The notes: generated by a model not told the origin, from the letters alone. A stretch of DNA of 64,000 nucleotides from Kibdelosporangium persicum (GCF_013280595.1 NZ_JAAATY010000019.1:62001-126000), one strand, 5' to 3'; counted from the stretch's first letter, positions 1-8,117 are shown. Translations and numbers: made by a program.

Positions 1-826
1 CCCACAGCGCGATGTCCGGATCGTGCCGGACCTTCCGGAGTGTGTAGATCAGCAAGGCGCCGGCCACGACGAACCCGAGCCACGCGGGCCCGCCGAACCT
101 GGCGACGAGGCTGGGCAGGGACGCGTTGTCGCCGAACGTGCTGAGCTGTTCGATCCTGAGCACTTGCAGCCAGCGCACCGTGTTCTCCGGGCCCGCGGCC
201 AGGCCGGCGATCGTCGCTGCCGCCACGGCGGCGGCCGCGGCCAGCATCGTGTGCCGTTGACGTCGCACGACGGGCAGAAGCAGGATCGGCGCCAGCGTCG
301 GCTTGATCGCGACGACCAGGCCGAGAGCAACACCCGCGAGCACCAGCCTGTCCCGTTTCCCCCCGACCCACGCCACCGCGAGACCCAGCACGAGCAGGCC
401 GTAAACCTGACCGAGCGCGACCGTGCCCATCAGCGGCGACGAAAGCACAAAAGCGGCGGAGAGCAGCCACTTCGCCCGGCGCGAGACGGGCAGCTCACGG
501 GCCACAAGCAGACCGGCGGACACGATGAACGCCGCGGTGAGCACGCCGAACAGCCGATACGCGGTCAGCGGCCCGAGGAACCCGAACGGCGCCAGGAGAA
601 CCGTCCAGAACGGCGGATTGAGGTTGGGTAGCTTGGCGCCGGTGTCGTAGATCGAGTCACCGTGCAGCAGGGCTACCGCGGAGCGGTGGAATGTGTCGAA
701 GTCCGCGTGCCAGCCCATGTCCGTGGACAGCACCCTGTCGACGTTGGCACTGCCGTGGGCGACGAGCAGCCACAGCGTCACACCCACTGCCGCCGCTGCA
801 CCAAGCCATGTCCCGACACGCCCCAC
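1..826 (-). CDS. Glycosyltransferase family 87 (DUF2029) membrane protein, C-terminus cut off by the window edge
   Basis: The reverse strand is open from a GTG at 826 to the window edge, about 275 codons, with an in-frame TAG at 838 just upstream. It encodes a polytopic membrane protein with about seven hydrophobic segments. An early periplasmic-type stretch reads TDMGWHADFDTFHRSA, followed by YDTGAKLPNLNPPFW, then GTVALGQVYGLLVLGLAVAW and VAIKPTLAPILLLPVVRR. The D-x-N-x-N-P-P-F and G-Q-(x)n-A-x-K-P-T pattern is typical of polyprenyl-phosphate-dependent GT87 enzymes such as PimE-like mannosyltransferases. The acceptor is unknown. It is separated from the next operon by a strong hairpin. Confidence 0.75.
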   Translation of the reverse strand, partial: MGRVGTWLGAAAAVGVTLWLLVAHGSANVDRVLSTDMGWHADFDTFHRSAVALLHGDSIYDTGAKLPNLNPPFWTVLLAPFGFLGPLTAYRLFGVLTAAFIVSAGLLVARELPVSRRAKWLLSAAFVLSSPLMGTVALGQVYGLLVLGLAVAWVGGKRDRLVLAGVALGLVVAIKPTLAPILLLPVVRRQRHTMLAAAAAVAAATIAGLAAGPENTVRWLQVLRIEQLSTFGDNASLPSLVARFGGPAWLGFVVAGALLIYTLRKVRHDPDIALW

Positions 827-892
827 GCGTGCAGGCTAACCGGTCACGAAATGACGGTGACGTTCTCGTGCCCGCGCGCAGGACGAAAGAGG

Positions 893-946
893 CGCTGACG
901 CGAGGCTGCTGGGCTTGCGCCCAACAGCCTCGCGGTTACGTCAGCG
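893..946 (-). terminator. Strong hairpin at the end of the acyl-CoA dehydrogenase operon
   Basis: The inner arms are 900-914 and 919-933 (14 of 15 paired, loop TTGC). Outer arms CGCTGAC (893-899) and GTCAGCG (940-946) extend the stem into the stop codon of the dehydrogenase gene. On the minus strand the stem is followed by CTCTTTCGTCC, a weak T-rich tail. The position fits termination of the minus-strand operon. Confidence 0.75.
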
Positions 947-2152
947 GGTGTACTTCGCCAGTTCCCGCCGGGCCAGTGAGCGCTTGTGCACCTCGTCCGG
1001 TCCGTCGGCCAGTCGCAGGGTCCGGGCGTGTGCCCACAGCGACGCCAGGGGCGTGTCCTGGCTGACGCCGCCCGCTCCGTGGGCTTGGATCGCCTTGTCG
1101 AGGATCCATTCCACCTGGATCGGCGTGGCGATCTTGATCGACTGGATTTCGGTGTGCGCGCCCTGGTTGCCGACGGTGTCCATCAGCCACGCCGTCTTCA
1201 GGACGAGAAGCCGCAACTGCTCCACGCGGACCCGTGCCTCCGCGATCCAGTCCTGCACGACGCCTTGCTGTGCGATGGGTTTGCCGAATGCCGTGCGGGA
1301 CACGGTTCGCTTGCACATCAGCTCGATCGCGCGTTCGGCCATGCCGATCAGGCGCATGCAGTGGTGGATCCGGCCGGGGCCGAGGCGGGCCTGGGCGATC
1401 GCGAAGCCGCCGCCCTCCTCGCCGATCAGGTTCTCCGCCGGCACGCGCACGTCGTCGAACTCGATCTCGGCGTGACCGCCGTGATCGCCGTCGGTGTAAC
1501 CGAAGACGTGCATGCCGCGCTTGATCGTCATGCCGGGCGTGTCCCGTGGCACGAGGATCATGCTCTGCTGGCGATGGGGTTCGCCGTCGGGATCGGTCTT
1601 GCCCATCACGATGAAGATCTGGCAGCGCGGGTTCATCGCGCCCGAGATGAACCACTTGCGGCCGTTGATCACGTAGTCGCCGCCGTCCCGGGTGATGCGG
1701 GTGGCGATGTTGCGGGCGTCGGAGGACGCCACGTCCGGCTCGGTCATCGCGAACGCCGAACGGATCTCGCCCTCCAGCAACGGGTGCAGCCACTGCTTGC
1801 GCTGCTGCTCGGTGCCGAACATCGCGAGCACTTCCATGTTGCCGGTGTCCGGCGCCGCGCAGTTCAGCGCGGCCGGTGCCAGGTGCGGGCTGCGGCCGGT
1901 GATCTCCGCGAGCGGCGCGTACTGCAGGTTCGTCAGGCCCGCGCCGTGCTCACCGGGCAGGAAGAAGTTCCACAGGCCGCGCTCGCGCGCCTCCCGCTTC
2001 AGGTCCTCGACCACCGGCGGCGGGCTCCACGGGTCGTCCGACGAGGACACCTGCTCCTCGAAGACCGCCTCCGCCGGGTACACGAACTCGTCCATGAAGG
2101 CCAGCAGCCGCTGCCGGAGTTCCTCGGTGCGGGCGTCGTAGCCGAAGTCCAT
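941..2152 (-). CDS. Acyl-CoA dehydrogenase (ACAD10/11-like FadE)
   Basis: 403 residues, the usual length for an FAD-dependent acyl-CoA dehydrogenase. Visible signatures are AFAMTEPDVASSDARN (FAD/substrate loop), YVINGRKWFISGA, AEIEFDDVRVPAENLIGEEG and RTAFGKPI. The C-terminal LADGPDEVHKRSLARRE is characteristic of the ACAD10/11 and FadE branch. The start ATG (2152) overlaps the stop of the preceding phosphotransferase gene as ATGA, so the two are translationally coupled. The enzyme should oxidise an acyl-CoA and pass electrons to ETF (etfBA at 49257-51027). Pairing with a phosphotransferase suggests 4-hydroxyacyl-CoA conversion, as in LvaA/LvaC or human ACAD11; that substrate is inference. 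Confidence 0.9.
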   Translation of the reverse strand: MDFGYDARTEELRQRLLAFMDEFVYPAEAVFEEQVSSSDDPWSPPPVVEDLKREARERGLWNFFLPGEHGAGLTNLQYAPLAEITGRSPHLAPAALNCAAPDTGNMEVLAMFGTEQQRKQWLHPLLEGEIRSAFAMTEPDVASSDARNIATRITRDGGDYVINGRKWFISGAMNPRCQIFIVMGKTDPDGEPHRQQSMILVPRDTPGMTIKRGMHVFGYTDGDHGGHAEIEFDDVRVPAENLIGEEGGGFAIAQARLGPGRIHHCMRLIGMAERAIELMCKRTVSRTAFGKPIAQQGVVQDWIAEARVRVEQLRLLVLKTAWLMDTVGNQGAHTEIQSIKIATPIQVEWILDKAIQAHGAGGVSQDTPLASLWAHARTLRLADGPDEVHKRSLARRELAKYTR

Positions 2153-3141
2153 CAGTTCTCCTTGAGGGTGGCGTTGCCCTGCGCGACGACCGGTTCGACG
2201 AGCGCGCCGACCCGGTCGAAGCCGTGGCCCACGGTCTTGCCCTGGCTGAACCGGTAGTAGATGCCCTCGGTGATCACCGCGAGCTTGAAGAACGAGAACG
2301 CGATGTACCAGTCCAAGTTGGACACATCGCGGCCGGTGCGCCGGGCGTAGTGGTCGACCACCTCGTCGGTGCCCGGGTAGCCCGGCGCGCCGCTGACGTT
2401 GGCGATCACCGAGTCGTCCGGCGCCTCGCGGGTGGCGTACGCGACCGTCAGGCCGAGGTCCGCCAGCGGGTCGCCCAGCGTGGACATCTCCCAGTCGAGC
2501 ACCGCGGTGATCCTGTCGTCCAGCACCAGCGTGTTGTCCAGCCGGTAGTCGCCGTGCAGGATCGTCGCCTCGGTGGACGACGGCAACCGCTCGGCCAGCC
2601 GGGACTGCAACCGGTCGATGCCCGGCAGGTCACGGCTGCGGGAGGCGTCCAGTTGCTTGCCCCAGCGCCGCAACTGGCGCTCCAGATAGCCCTCCGGCCT
2701 GCCGAAGTCCGCCAAGCCGACCGAGGCCGGGTCGACGGCGTGCAGGTCGGCCAGCGTGTCGATCAACGAGAACGCGATCGCCCTGGTCCGTTCCGGGCCG
2801 AGCTTGCCGAGCTCGTCCCGGCTGCGGTACGGGGTCCCGGGCATGAACTCCATGACGTAGAACGGCGCGCCGAGCACTTCGGTGTCCTCGCAGAGCAACA
2901 GCGTGCCCGGCACCGGCACCGCGGTGTCCTTCAACGCCGTGATCACGCGGTACTCGCGCTTCATGTCATGCGCGGTGGGCAGCACGTGCCCGAGCGGTGG
3001 CCTGCGCACGACCCATTTCCGCGTGCCGTCGGTGACCACATAGGTCAGGTTCGACCGGCCGCCCTCGATCAGCTCGGCCGACAGCGGCCCGTCGCCGAGC
3101 TTGCCCCGCAGCTTGTCAAGGTCCAGCCCCGGCAGGCTCAT
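2152..3141 (-). CDS. APH-family phosphotransferase paired with the acyl-CoA dehydrogenase (LvaA/FadE36-like)
   Basis: 329 residues starting at ATG 3141 (MSLPGLDLDKL); the frame is open further upstream but overlaps the MaoC gene. It carries the aminoglycoside phosphotransferase/choline kinase fold: YVMEFMPGTPYRSRDEL, the catalytic loop ILHGDYRLDNTLV, and the metal-binding LDWEMSTLGDPLADLGL. Homologues are often misnamed as acyl-CoA dehydrogenases (FadE36). In ACAD10/11 this domain is fused to the dehydrogenase and phosphorylates hydroxyacyl-CoAs; here the two are separate genes coupled by ATGA overlaps on both sides. The hydroxyacyl-CoA substrate is inferred from that family relationship. Confidence 0.85.
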   Translation of the reverse strand: MSLPGLDLDKLRGKLGDGPLSAELIEGGRSNLTYVVTDGTRKWVVRRPPLGHVLPTAHDMKREYRVITALKDTAVPVPGTLLLCEDTEVLGAPFYVMEFMPGTPYRSRDELGKLGPERTRAIAFSLIDTLADLHAVDPASVGLADFGRPEGYLERQLRRWGKQLDASRSRDLPGIDRLQSRLAERLPSSTEATILHGDYRLDNTLVLDDRITAVLDWEMSTLGDPLADLGLTVAYATREAPDDSVIANVSGAPGYPGTDEVVDHYARRTGRDVSNLDWYIAFSFFKLAVITEGIYYRFSQGKTVGHGFDRVGALVEPVVAQGNATLKEN

Positions 3142-3590
3142 CGGACGATCCTGCTGACGATCTCGGCCACACAGGCCGGCTTGTCGCCGCCCTCGATCTC
3201 CACGGTGACCTTGGTGACGGCCTGCATGCCGCCCGGCACGTCGGTGATGTCGACCAGCTCCGACGTGGCCCGGACCCGCGAGCCGACCCGGACCGGCGAC
3301 GGGAACCGGACCTTGTTCGAGCCGTAGTTCACCACCATGGTGACGTTCTCGATCTTGTAGATGTCCTTGACCAGCACCGGGACCAGCGACAGCGTCAGGT
3401 ACCCGTGCGCGATCGGGCCGCCGAACGGCCCGGCCTTCGCCTTCTCCACGTCCACGTGGATCCACTGGTGGTCACCGGTCGCGTCGGCGAACAGGTTCAC
3501 CGCCTCCTGGGTGATCTCCCGCCACTCACCGGTGCCGAGCACCTCGCCCTTGGCCGCGGCCAGCTCGTCGACGTCCTTGAAAACCCGCAT
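3138..3590 (-). CDS. MaoC-like hotdog-fold dehydratase
   Basis: 150 residues starting MRVFKDVDELAAAKGEVLG at ATG 3590. The family's hydratase-2 signature is intact: FADATGDHQWIHVDVEKA followed by GPFGGPIAHGYLTLSL, with Asp and His as the presumed catalytic pair. MaoC proteins of this size hydrate or dehydrate 2-enoyl-/3-hydroxyacyl thioesters, or act as single-domain thioesterase-like proteins. The gene sits 13 bp after the SDR gene and its TGA overlaps the start of the phosphotransferase (ATGA). This places it in the same acyl-CoA operon, presumably acting after the dehydrogenase. Confidence 0.88.
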   Translation of the reverse strand: MRVFKDVDELAAAKGEVLGTGEWREITQEAVNLFADATGDHQWIHVDVEKAKAGPFGGPIAHGYLTLSLVPVLVKDIYKIENVTMVVNYGSNKVRFPSPVRVGSRVRATSELVDITDVPGGMQAVTKVTVEIEGGDKPACVAEIVSRIVR

Positions 3591-3603
3591 CGGCGTTGTC
3601 CTT

Positions 3604-4353
3604 TCAGTCCGTCGGCCCGCCGGCCGCGTACACGACCTGGCCGGAGATGAACCCGGCGCCCTCGCTGACGAAGAACGACACCAGGTGTGCGATGTCCTCC
3701 GGCTCGCCGACCCGGCGCACCGGGATCGCCTGCGCGGCACCGGCCTTGAAGTCCTCGAAGGACACGCCCAGCCGCTCGGCGGTCGCGGCGGTCATGTCCG
3801 TCGCGATGAAGCCGGGCGCGATGGCGTTGACCGTGACGCCGAACTTGCCGAGCTCGATCGCCAGCGTCTTGGTGAAGCCCTGCAGGCCCGCCTTGGCGGC
3901 GGAGTAGTTGGCCTGGCCGCGGTTGCCCAGCGCGGACGTGCTGGACAGGTTGACGATCCGGCCCCACTTCTGCTCGGTCATGTACTTCTGCGCCGCGCGG
4001 CTCATCAGGAACGAGCCGCGCAGGTGCACGCCGATCACCGAGTCCCAGTCCGCGTCGGTCATCTTGAACAGCAGGTTGTCCCGGGTGATCCCGGCGTTGT
4101 TCACCAGGACGACCGGCGGGCCGAGCTCGTCGGCGATCTTCGCGACCGTGGCCTCGACCTGCTCGGTGTCGCTCACGTCGACGCTCAGCCCGATCGCCTT
4201 GCCGCCGTCGGCCGTGATCGCGGCGGCGCCCTCCTGCACACCGGCCTCGTCCAGGTCCAGCAGCGCGACGGCGAACCCGTCGGACGCCAGCCTGCGTGCG
4301 ACGGCCGCCCCGATGCCGCGGGCGGCGCCGGTGACGATCGCGACCTTGGTCAT
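3604..4353 (-). CDS. SDR-family 3-oxoacyl reductase (FabG-like)
   Basis: 249 residues from ATG 4353, preceded by GAAGGAGAGCC, a good ribosome-binding site. It is a classical short-chain dehydrogenase: cofactor loop TGAARGIGAAVAR near the N-terminus, NNAGITRDN, then the Ser-Tyr-Lys triad in LSSTSALGNRGQANYSAAK, and the FabG-type PGFIATDMTAA and SGQVVYAAGG ends. It likely interconverts 3-oxoacyl- and 3-hydroxyacyl-CoA in the operon pathway. The ATG overlaps the TetR stop codon (ATGA), so repressor and enzyme are co-transcribed. Confidence 0.9.
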   Translation of the reverse strand: MTKVAIVTGAARGIGAAVARRLASDGFAVALLDLDEAGVQEGAAAITADGGKAIGLSVDVSDTEQVEATVAKIADELGPPVVLVNNAGITRDNLLFKMTDADWDSVIGVHLRGSFLMSRAAQKYMTEQKWGRIVNLSSTSALGNRGQANYSAAKAGLQGFTKTLAIELGKFGVTVNAIAPGFIATDMTAATAERLGVSFEDFKAGAAQAIPVRRVGEPEDIAHLVSFFVSEGAGFISGQVVYAAGGPTD

Positions 4354-4949
4354 TGGCTCTCCTTCAGTGATGTCAACAGCAGATCGGCATAGTGATCGGC
4401 GATTTGCGACGGCGAGAGACGCCCGTTGCGGCGGTACCACACACCGAGGTGGTGCACGGACCCGAAGAAGTAGTCCACCACCAGGTCGGCGGGCACGTCG
4501 GTGCGGAAGTCGCCGTCGCGCTGGCCTTCCTCGACCAACGACCGGAACCGCTCGTGGTACTTGCGCCGTTCGGCCCGCACGGACCGCTGCTTGGCCGGGC
4601 TGAGCTGGTGCATGGACTGGGTGAAGATCCGGAAGTCGTCCAGGTTCTCGATGGTGGTGACCACGACGTCGGCGGCCGCGGCCCGGACCCGGTCCGGCGC
4701 GGGCGCTTCGCTGGCCGCGAACTTCTCCAGCCGGTCGGTCTGGTCGCGCAGCACCCGGGCGTAGATCTCGTGCAGCAGGTCGTCCTTGGAGCCGAAGTAG
4801 TGGTACATCGCGCCCTTGGTGACGCCAGCGGCCTCGACGATCTCCTGGACCGAGGTGCGGTCGAACCCCTGCTTGGCGAACAGCCTGGTGGCCTCGGCGA
4901 GCAACCGGTCGTCCACTCCGGACGCGGTGTTGGCCGGCCTGCGTGCCAT
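4350..4949 (-). CDS. TetR-family repressor of the acyl-CoA operon
   Basis: 199 residues. The N-terminal helix-turn-helix reads TRLFAKQGFDRTSVQEIVEA, then AGVTKGAMYHYFGSKDDLLHE, a textbook TetR DNA-binding domain. The C-terminal half is a helical ligand pocket, probably for an acyl-CoA. It is first gene of the minus-strand operon (TetR, SDR, MaoC, phosphotransferase, dehydrogenase) and divergent to the enoyl-CoA hydratase gene. Two different palindromes lie in the 98-bp gap in front of it, so autoregulation is likely. The inducer is not evident. Confidence 0.9.
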   Translation of the reverse strand: MARRPANTASGVDDRLLAEATRLFAKQGFDRTSVQEIVEAAGVTKGAMYHYFGSKDDLLHEIYARVLRDQTDRLEKFAASEAPAPDRVRAAAADVVVTTIENLDDFRIFTQSMHQLSPAKQRSVRAERRKYHERFRSLVEEGQRDGDFRTDVPADLVVDYFFGSVHHLGVWYRRNGRLSPSQIADHYADLLLTSLKESQ

Positions 4950-4983
4950 CGTCGGCTACCTCCGTATTCCCAGACACGGCAAC

Positions 4984-4999
4984 CATACCGCTCGGTATG
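4984..4999. promoter_or_regulatory. Palindromic operator CATACCGCTCGGTATG in the TetR/hydratase promoter region
   Basis: A perfect inverted repeat with 7-bp arms and a 2-bp centre. On the minus strand it abuts TATGGT, a plausible -10 for the TetR gene (start 4949). The 12-bp core TACCG-NN-CGGTA recurs in front of etfB at 51161. It is most simply the binding site of the adjacent TetR; that is inference. Confidence 0.6.
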
Positions 5000-5022
5000 T
5001 GATCGGCAAACCTCGACGTGAT

Positions 5023-5038
5023 CTAAGCAACCGCTTAG
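5023..5038. promoter_or_regulatory. Palindromic operator CTAAGCAACCGCTTAG before the hydratase gene
   Basis: A perfect 6-4-6 inverted repeat ending 9 bp before the hydratase ATG (5048). The right arm overlaps TAGCAT, a -10-like element placed for a leaderless transcript. Related sites occur at 5848, 6554 and 8118, two of them in the neighbouring TetR/SDR/MFS promoters. The site is therefore probably bound by one of the two TetR proteins encoded here. Confidence 0.6.
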
Positions 5039-5047
5039 CATGTCGGC

Positions 5048-5830
5048 ATGACACTCGAGGACGGCGTGCGCTACTCGGTGGCCGAGGGCGTGGCGACCGT
5101 GACTTTCGACCGGCCGGACCGCAACAACGCGATGAACCTGGCCATGGAACGGCGGTACGGCGAGGTCCTGCGTGCCCTGGAGGCCGACACGGGGGTGCGC
5201 GCCATCGTCGTCACCGGCGCGGGCAAGGCCTTCTGTCCCGGCGCCGACCTCGACGTCCTCGCCGGTGAGATCCCCGCGGGCGGGATCGACTTCCAGGTCG
5301 AGCACGTCCAGTCGGCGGCGTTCGTCGGCAAGCCCGTGATCGCGGCCGTCAACGGCGGCTGCGCGGGTCTCGGCTTCGTCATCGCGTGCACCGCCGACAT
5401 CCGGTTCGCGGCGGCGGGCGCGAAGTTCACCACCGCGTTCGCGCGGCGCGGCCTGATCGCGGAGTACGGCATCGCGCAGCTCCTGCCCGCCCTCGTCGGC
5501 CGTGGCCGGGCCATGGACCTGCTGCTTTCCGGGCGGACGTTCACCGCCGAGGACGCTCTGGCGTACGGCCTGGTCCAGGAGGTCCACCCGGCCGAGGAGT
5601 TGCTGGGCGCCGCGCTGGCGTACGCGACCGAGCTGGCGACATACAGCGCGCCGAGGTCGATGGCCGTGATGAAACGGCAGATCCTCGACGAGGCGGCGAT
5701 CCCGCTGGCCGAGTCGGGTGACCGCGCGGCGGAGCTGATGAACGAGTCGTTCCGGCACCCGGAATCGAAGGAGGGCGTGCTGAGCTGGCTGGAACGGCGT
5801 CCGCCGCGGTTCCCGCCCTACCCCGCCTGA
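5048..5830 (+). CDS. Enoyl-CoA hydratase/isomerase (crotonase family)
   Basis: 260 residues, normal for the family. It contains RPDRNNAMN, the first oxyanion-hole segment AFCPGADLDVLAGE, and the second oxyanion-hole/active-site region AVNGGCAGLGFVIACTADIRFA. The usual hydratase catalytic Glu positions are not clearly conserved: the second segment reads RGLIAEYGIAQLLP, keeping one Glu. The reaction could therefore be hydration or isomerisation. It is transcribed divergently from the TetR operon, with operators at 4984 and 5023 in the shared gap, and probably belongs to the same pathway. Confidence 0.88.
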   Translation: MTLEDGVRYSVAEGVATVTFDRPDRNNAMNLAMERRYGEVLRALEADTGVRAIVVTGAGKAFCPGADLDVLAGEIPAGGIDFQVEHVQSAAFVGKPVIAAVNGGCAGLGFVIACTADIRFAAAGAKFTTAFARRGLIAEYGIAQLLPALVGRGRAMDLLLSGRTFTAEDALAYGLVQEVHPAEELLGAALAYATELATYSAPRSMAVMKRQILDEAAIPLAESGDRAAELMNESFRHPESKEGVLSWLERRPPRFPPYPA

Positions 5831-5847
5831 CGCCGGCGCGCTGTGAG

Positions 5848-5863
5848 GTGAGCAACCGCTTAG
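5848..5863. promoter_or_regulatory. Degenerate copy of the CTAAGC-N4-GCTTAG site between convergent genes
   Basis: The sequence GTGAGCAACCGCTTAG shares its centre and right arm with the operator at 5023 and has two mismatches in the left arm. It is followed by TATG, as at 5039. It lies downstream of both flanking genes, where a promoter is not expected, so it may be a relic of a rearrangement or a weak decoy site. Confidence 0.35.
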
Positions 5864-5917
5864 TATGCAGACTCGGGTACCGACTGGTAGGTATGCCTAC
5901 TGGACAACGGGAATTGC

Positions 5918-6532
5918 CTAGTGGGCAGAGGAGCCGAGCATGCGCAGCACGAGGGTGGCGTACTCGCGCCCCAGCGCCTTCGGCGTCTTGCGCGCGCGCT
6001 CGCTGTACCACCGCGCCACGTCGATGCCCAGCGAGAGCACGGCGCGCGCGGCGAGCTTCTCGTCCGGGACCGTGAAGGAACCGTCCCGGACACCTTCCGC
6101 GATCAGGCCCTGGACGGCCTGCTCGATCCGGCGGCGCAGGGCCGCGACGACGGCGTATTCCTCCTCCGGGAGGGAACGCAGTTCGTACTGCACGACACGG
6201 GCCACGACGTGGCGCTTGGCGTGCCACTCGACGAACCTCCCGACCAGCGCGCGCATCCGGTCGACCGGCGAGCCGGCCTGGCCGATCACGTCCTGCACCA
6301 TGGCGAGCGTCTGTTCGTGGCCACCACGGCTGATCTCGTACAACAGCGCGACCTTGGACGGGAAGTGCACGTACAGCGCCGCGGGGCTCATGCCCGCCGC
6401 GGTGGCGATGTCCCTGGTCGTGGTGGCGTGGAAGCCGACGGCGGCGAACGACTCGACCGCGGCGGACATCAGCCGCCTGGCCGCCTCCGGCCTGACCTCC
6501 GGCCACAGGTCGGCGGGTAGTGACATCGACAT
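5918..6532 (-). CDS. TetR-family repressor of the SDR/SDR/MFS operon
   Basis: 204 residues. The DNA-binding part reads AVESFAAVGFHATTTRDIAT then AAGMSPAALYVHFPSKVALLYEI, a clear TetR domain. The C-terminal region, with RFVEWHAKRHVVARVVQYELR, is a helical ligand-binding domain. The start ATG (6532) faces the SDR gene across a 52-bp gap that contains the perfect palindrome at 6554-6569, so the protein probably represses itself and that operon. It is divergent to 6585 and convergent with the hydratase gene. Confidence 0.88.
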   Translation of the reverse strand: MSMSLPADLWPEVRPEAARRLMSAAVESFAAVGFHATTTRDIATAAGMSPAALYVHFPSKVALLYEISRGGHEQTLAMVQDVIGQAGSPVDRMRALVGRFVEWHAKRHVVARVVQYELRSLPEEEYAVVAALRRRIEQAVQGLIAEGVRDGSFTVPDEKLAARAVLSLGIDVARWYSERARKTPKALGREYATLVLRMLGSSAH

Positions 6533-6553
6533 ACCAGGAACACTAGCCGCACG

Positions 6554-6569
6554 CTAAGCGCGTGCTTAG
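6554..6569. promoter_or_regulatory. Palindromic operator CTAAGCGCGTGCTTAG in the divergent TetR/SDR promoter
   Basis: A perfect 6-4-6 inverted repeat in the 52-bp gap between the TetR gene (start 6532) and the SDR gene (start 6585). Same arms as the site at 5023. The location makes it the best candidate operator of the TetR encoded at 5918-6532. Confidence 0.65.
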
Positions 6570-6584
6570 GAAAGGACGGCCGTT

Positions 6585-7337
6585 GTGACGTCGTTCAAGG
6601 ACCGGGTGGCGATCATCACCGGCGCCAGCCGCGGCATCGGCCTCGGCATCGCGAAGGAGCTGACCGAGCGCGGCGCGAAGGTGTGCATCACCGCGCGCAA
6701 GCCGGAGGCGCTCGAAGAGGCCGCCGCCGGGCTCGGCGGCCCGGACCGGGCGATCTTCGTGCCTGGCAAGGCCGACGACACCGACCACCAGGACGAGGCG
6801 ATCGCCCGCACGATGGAGGCGTTCGGCCGGGTCGACATGCTGGTCAACAACACCGGCATCAACCCGGTGTTCGGCCCGACGGTGGACATCGACCCGGGCG
6901 CGGCCGCCAAGATCCTGGCGGTGAACGTGCTCGCGCCGCTGTCGTGGACCCGCAAGGCCCGCGACGCGTGGATGGGTGAGCACGGCGGCTCGATCGTGAA
7001 CGTGGCCTCGATCGCCGGGCTGCGCGCGTCGCCCGGCATCGGTTTGTACGGCGTCAGCAAGGCGGCACTGATCAGGCTGACCATGGAACTGGCCGTCGAC
7101 CTGGGCCCGGGCATCCGGGTGAACGCGGTGGCGCCCGCGATCGTGAAGACGAAGTTCGCCGGTGCGCTGATCCAGGACAACGAAGAGGCCATCTCCCAGG
7201 CCTACCCGCTGAAGCGGCTCGGTGTCCCGGCCGACGTCGCCGGCGCGGTGGCGTTCCTGCTGTCCGAGGAGGCCGGCTGGATCACCGGCCAGACGATCGT
7301 GCTCGACGGCGGCGTGTCCCTCGGCGGTGGCCTGTGA
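6585..7337 (+). CDS. SDR-family oxidoreductase (FabG-like)
   Basis: 250 residues from GTG 6585, preceded by AAAGGA. Classical SDR motifs: TGASRGIGLGIAKEL for the cofactor, NNTGINPVFG, catalytic SIVNVASIAGLRASPGIGLYG followed by VSKAALI (Ser, Tyr, Lys), and the end motif GWITGQTIVLDGGV. Probably NAD(P)-dependent oxidation or reduction of a hydroxyacyl or alcohol substrate. Its stop overlaps the start of the next SDR gene (GTGA), so they form a pair in one operon under the palindrome at 6554. Confidence 0.88.
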   Translation: MTSFKDRVAIITGASRGIGLGIAKELTERGAKVCITARKPEALEEAAAGLGGPDRAIFVPGKADDTDHQDEAIARTMEAFGRVDMLVNNTGINPVFGPTVDIDPGAAAKILAVNVLAPLSWTRKARDAWMGEHGGSIVNVASIAGLRASPGIGLYGVSKAALIRLTMELAVDLGPGIRVNAVAPAIVKTKFAGALIQDNEEAISQAYPLKRLGVPADVAGAVAFLLSEEAGWITGQTIVLDGGVSLGGGL

Positions 7338-8110
7338 GCTTCGAACTGAAGGACTCCGGCGTCGTCATCACCGGCGCCGGACGCGGCATCGGCGCCGCGT
7401 TGGCACGGAAGTTCAAGTCCTCGGGCGCCCGGCTGGTCGTGGCCGATGTGGACAGCTCGGTCGAGTCTGTCGCCGCCGAACTGGGGGCGCACGCGGTCGT
7501 CGGTGACGCGGCCAGTGAAGAAGGCGTCTCGCGGCTGGTCGCGGAAGCCCGTTCGGTGCTCGGCGAGATCGACATGTACTGCGCCAATGCCGGAATCGCG
7601 CCGATGGGCGGCCCGGACGCGACCGAGGAGGACTGGGCGCGGACCTGGGACGTGAACGTGATGTCGCACGTCCGCGCGGCCCGCGCGCTGTTGCCGGACT
7701 GGCTCGAGCGCGGCCGCGGGCACTTCCTGGCGACCGTGTCGGCGGCCGGACTGCTGACCAGCCTCGGCTCAGCGTCCTATTCGGTCACGAAGCACGGCGC
7801 GCTGGCGTTCGCCGAGTGGTTGCTCGCGACGTACAAGCACCGCGGGATCGGCGTGCAAGCCATTTGCCCGCAAGGGGTCCGTACCCAGATGCTGGAGAAC
7901 ACGGGACCACGCGGCAAGTTCCTGATGGACGAAAGCGCGATCACGGCCGAGCAGGTCGCCGACACGGTGGTGGAGGCCCTGCGCGGCGACTCGTTCCTGA
8001 TCCTGCCGCATCCGGAGGTCGCCGGGTACTACGCGGCCCGGGCGACCCAGACCGACCGCTGGCTCGGCGGGATGAACAAGCTGCAACGCAAGCTGGAAGA
8101 GCTCCGTTGA
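7334..8110 (+). CDS. SDR-family oxidoreductase, second of a pair
   Basis: 258 residues from GTG 7334, coupled to the upstream SDR gene. Cofactor motif TGAGRGIGAALARKF, acidic residue after the second strand (VVADVD) suggesting NAD preference, catalytic FLATVSAAGLLTSLGSASYS then VTKHGAL. The C-terminus is the long type (DRWLGGMNKLQRKLEELR) seen in SDRs linked to acyl-CoA and ketone catabolism, rather than the FabG-type Gly-rich end. Substrate unknown. Confidence 0.88.
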   Translation: MSFELKDSGVVITGAGRGIGAALARKFKSSGARLVVADVDSSVESVAAELGAHAVVGDAASEEGVSRLVAEARSVLGEIDMYCANAGIAPMGGPDATEEDWARTWDVNVMSHVRAARALLPDWLERGRGHFLATVSAAGLLTSLGSASYSVTKHGALAFAEWLLATYKHRGIGVQAICPQGVRTQMLENTGPRGKFLMDESAITAEQVADTVVEALRGDSFLILPHPEVAGYYAARATQTDRWLGGMNKLQRKLEELR

Positions 8111-8117
8111 CGCCATA

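Noticed and set aside
986-2257. Long open frames opposite real genes, for example the 423-codon frame across the acyl-CoA dehydrogenase gene
   Set aside because: High GC leaves antisense frames open. The translations are Arg/Ala/Gly/Pro-rich without motifs, while the other strand encodes clear enzymes.
5887-5900. GTAGG-TATG-CCTAC near-palindrome as a further TetR operator
   Set aside because: The arms are only 5 bp, it lies between convergent genes, and it matches neither of the two operator families.
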